NCBI GenBank assembly: GCA_037447655.1
Contig: JBBHKE010002093.1
Coordinates: 1-55,909, forward strand
From: Zygnema cylindricum
Lineage: Eukaryota > Streptophyta > Zygnematophyceae > Zygnematales > Zygnemataceae
Direction of reading: 5' to 3'
DNA: 55,909 bases
In this document: piece after piece, positions 55,641 to 55,909 of the stretch
How the letters are laid out: every line of letters starts with the position of its first letter
Position numbering within the stretch: the stretch's first letter is position 1
Made by a program: the position numbers and the translations under genes
Notes under the pieces: model-generated
Told to the model about the DNA's origin: nothing
Database searches by the model: none
What the model saw: the letters and a program-made list of their open reading frames with translations, nothing else

Positions 55641-55909
55641 TGAATGAAATTGTGTGAAATTTTCCCTTCTTTCCTCTCTCCCACCCTCAAGCTACAGAGT
55701 AGCTTGCATGGCAAACAACTGTGGAGCTTGAAGGTATGCTCCCCGTGACTTTGGAGACTGGAGGCTAGAGAATGCCACAGAATGTTGCAGCACCCAAGAA
55801 ATTGCATTCAAATTGCCCGATTAAACTGCACCTTTTTAAGGCTATACCCTTGGTGCTGCTGTGGTTGGTTGTCGGAATCCCATTGCTTGTTCTTGGTCCT
55901 CAATGCTTG
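55641..55909. other. Right edge, probably further gypsy sequence
   Basis: Minus-strand frame at 55595-55807 has no recognised motif; it likely belongs to the spacer upstream of the reverse transcriptase. Confidence 0.35.

Overview
The window is nuclear DNA of a eukaryote, almost certainly a land plant. Evidence: spliced genes whose predicted proteins resemble plant families (a SUVR3-type SET-domain protein, a plant-type TauE/SafE membrane protein), degenerate Ty1/copia and Ty3/gypsy retrotransposons, and many non-autonomous DNA transposons. Introns of 0.3-3 kb packed with simple repeats and transposons argue against a compact genome; a fern, lycophyte or bryophyte seems more likely than a flowering plant, but the species cannot be read from the sequence. 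Nothing bacterial is present: no operons, CRISPR or rRNA.

Layout. (1) 1-5550: minus-strand TauE/SafE-like gene. Five exons with consistent phases were reconstructed; the C-terminal half runs off the left edge or was not found. Its introns hold very long GA/CT tracts and GTACGGA minisatellites. (2) 5640-14100: intergenic repeats, including a 2.6-kb fold-back element nested in a TA-flanked MITE, two hAT-like elements with exact 8-bp target duplications, and several CACCG-terminus MITEs. (3) 15496-20117: minus-strand TMEM45/DUF716-like membrane protein gene, with a well supported GC-AG intron. (4) 20247-23800: DNA transposons nested at up to three levels (9-10-bp, TTA and TA target duplications), ending 52 bp before the next start codon. 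(5) 23847-25936: plus-strand SUVR3-like histone methyltransferase gene; the exon for the middle of the SET domain was not found. (6) 26000-33600: repeats, a (TA)n tract, a possible small minus-strand exon near 29.2 kb, and fold-back and hAT-like elements. (7) 33780-37794: a complete three-exon plus-strand gene for the TFIIS-like small subunit of RNA polymerase III (RPC10/RPC11, POLR3K type, 110 aa). (8) 37800-41449: more MITEs. (9) 41450-55909: a retrotransposon graveyard: copia element 1 (minus), a plus-strand copia fragment, copia element 2 (minus) broken by a 1-kb insertion and then by a probable LTR, and a degenerate minus-strand gypsy pol.

The host genes are unrelated housekeeping or membrane genes in different orientations, not a cluster. 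The most unusual signals are the extreme enrichment of the word GTACGGA/TCCGTAC in introns, transposons and even the SUVR3 coding exon; tRNA-like Pol III box sequences inside copia LTRs; and the layered transposon insertions with readable target-site duplications. I did not find a convincing new multi-gene system.
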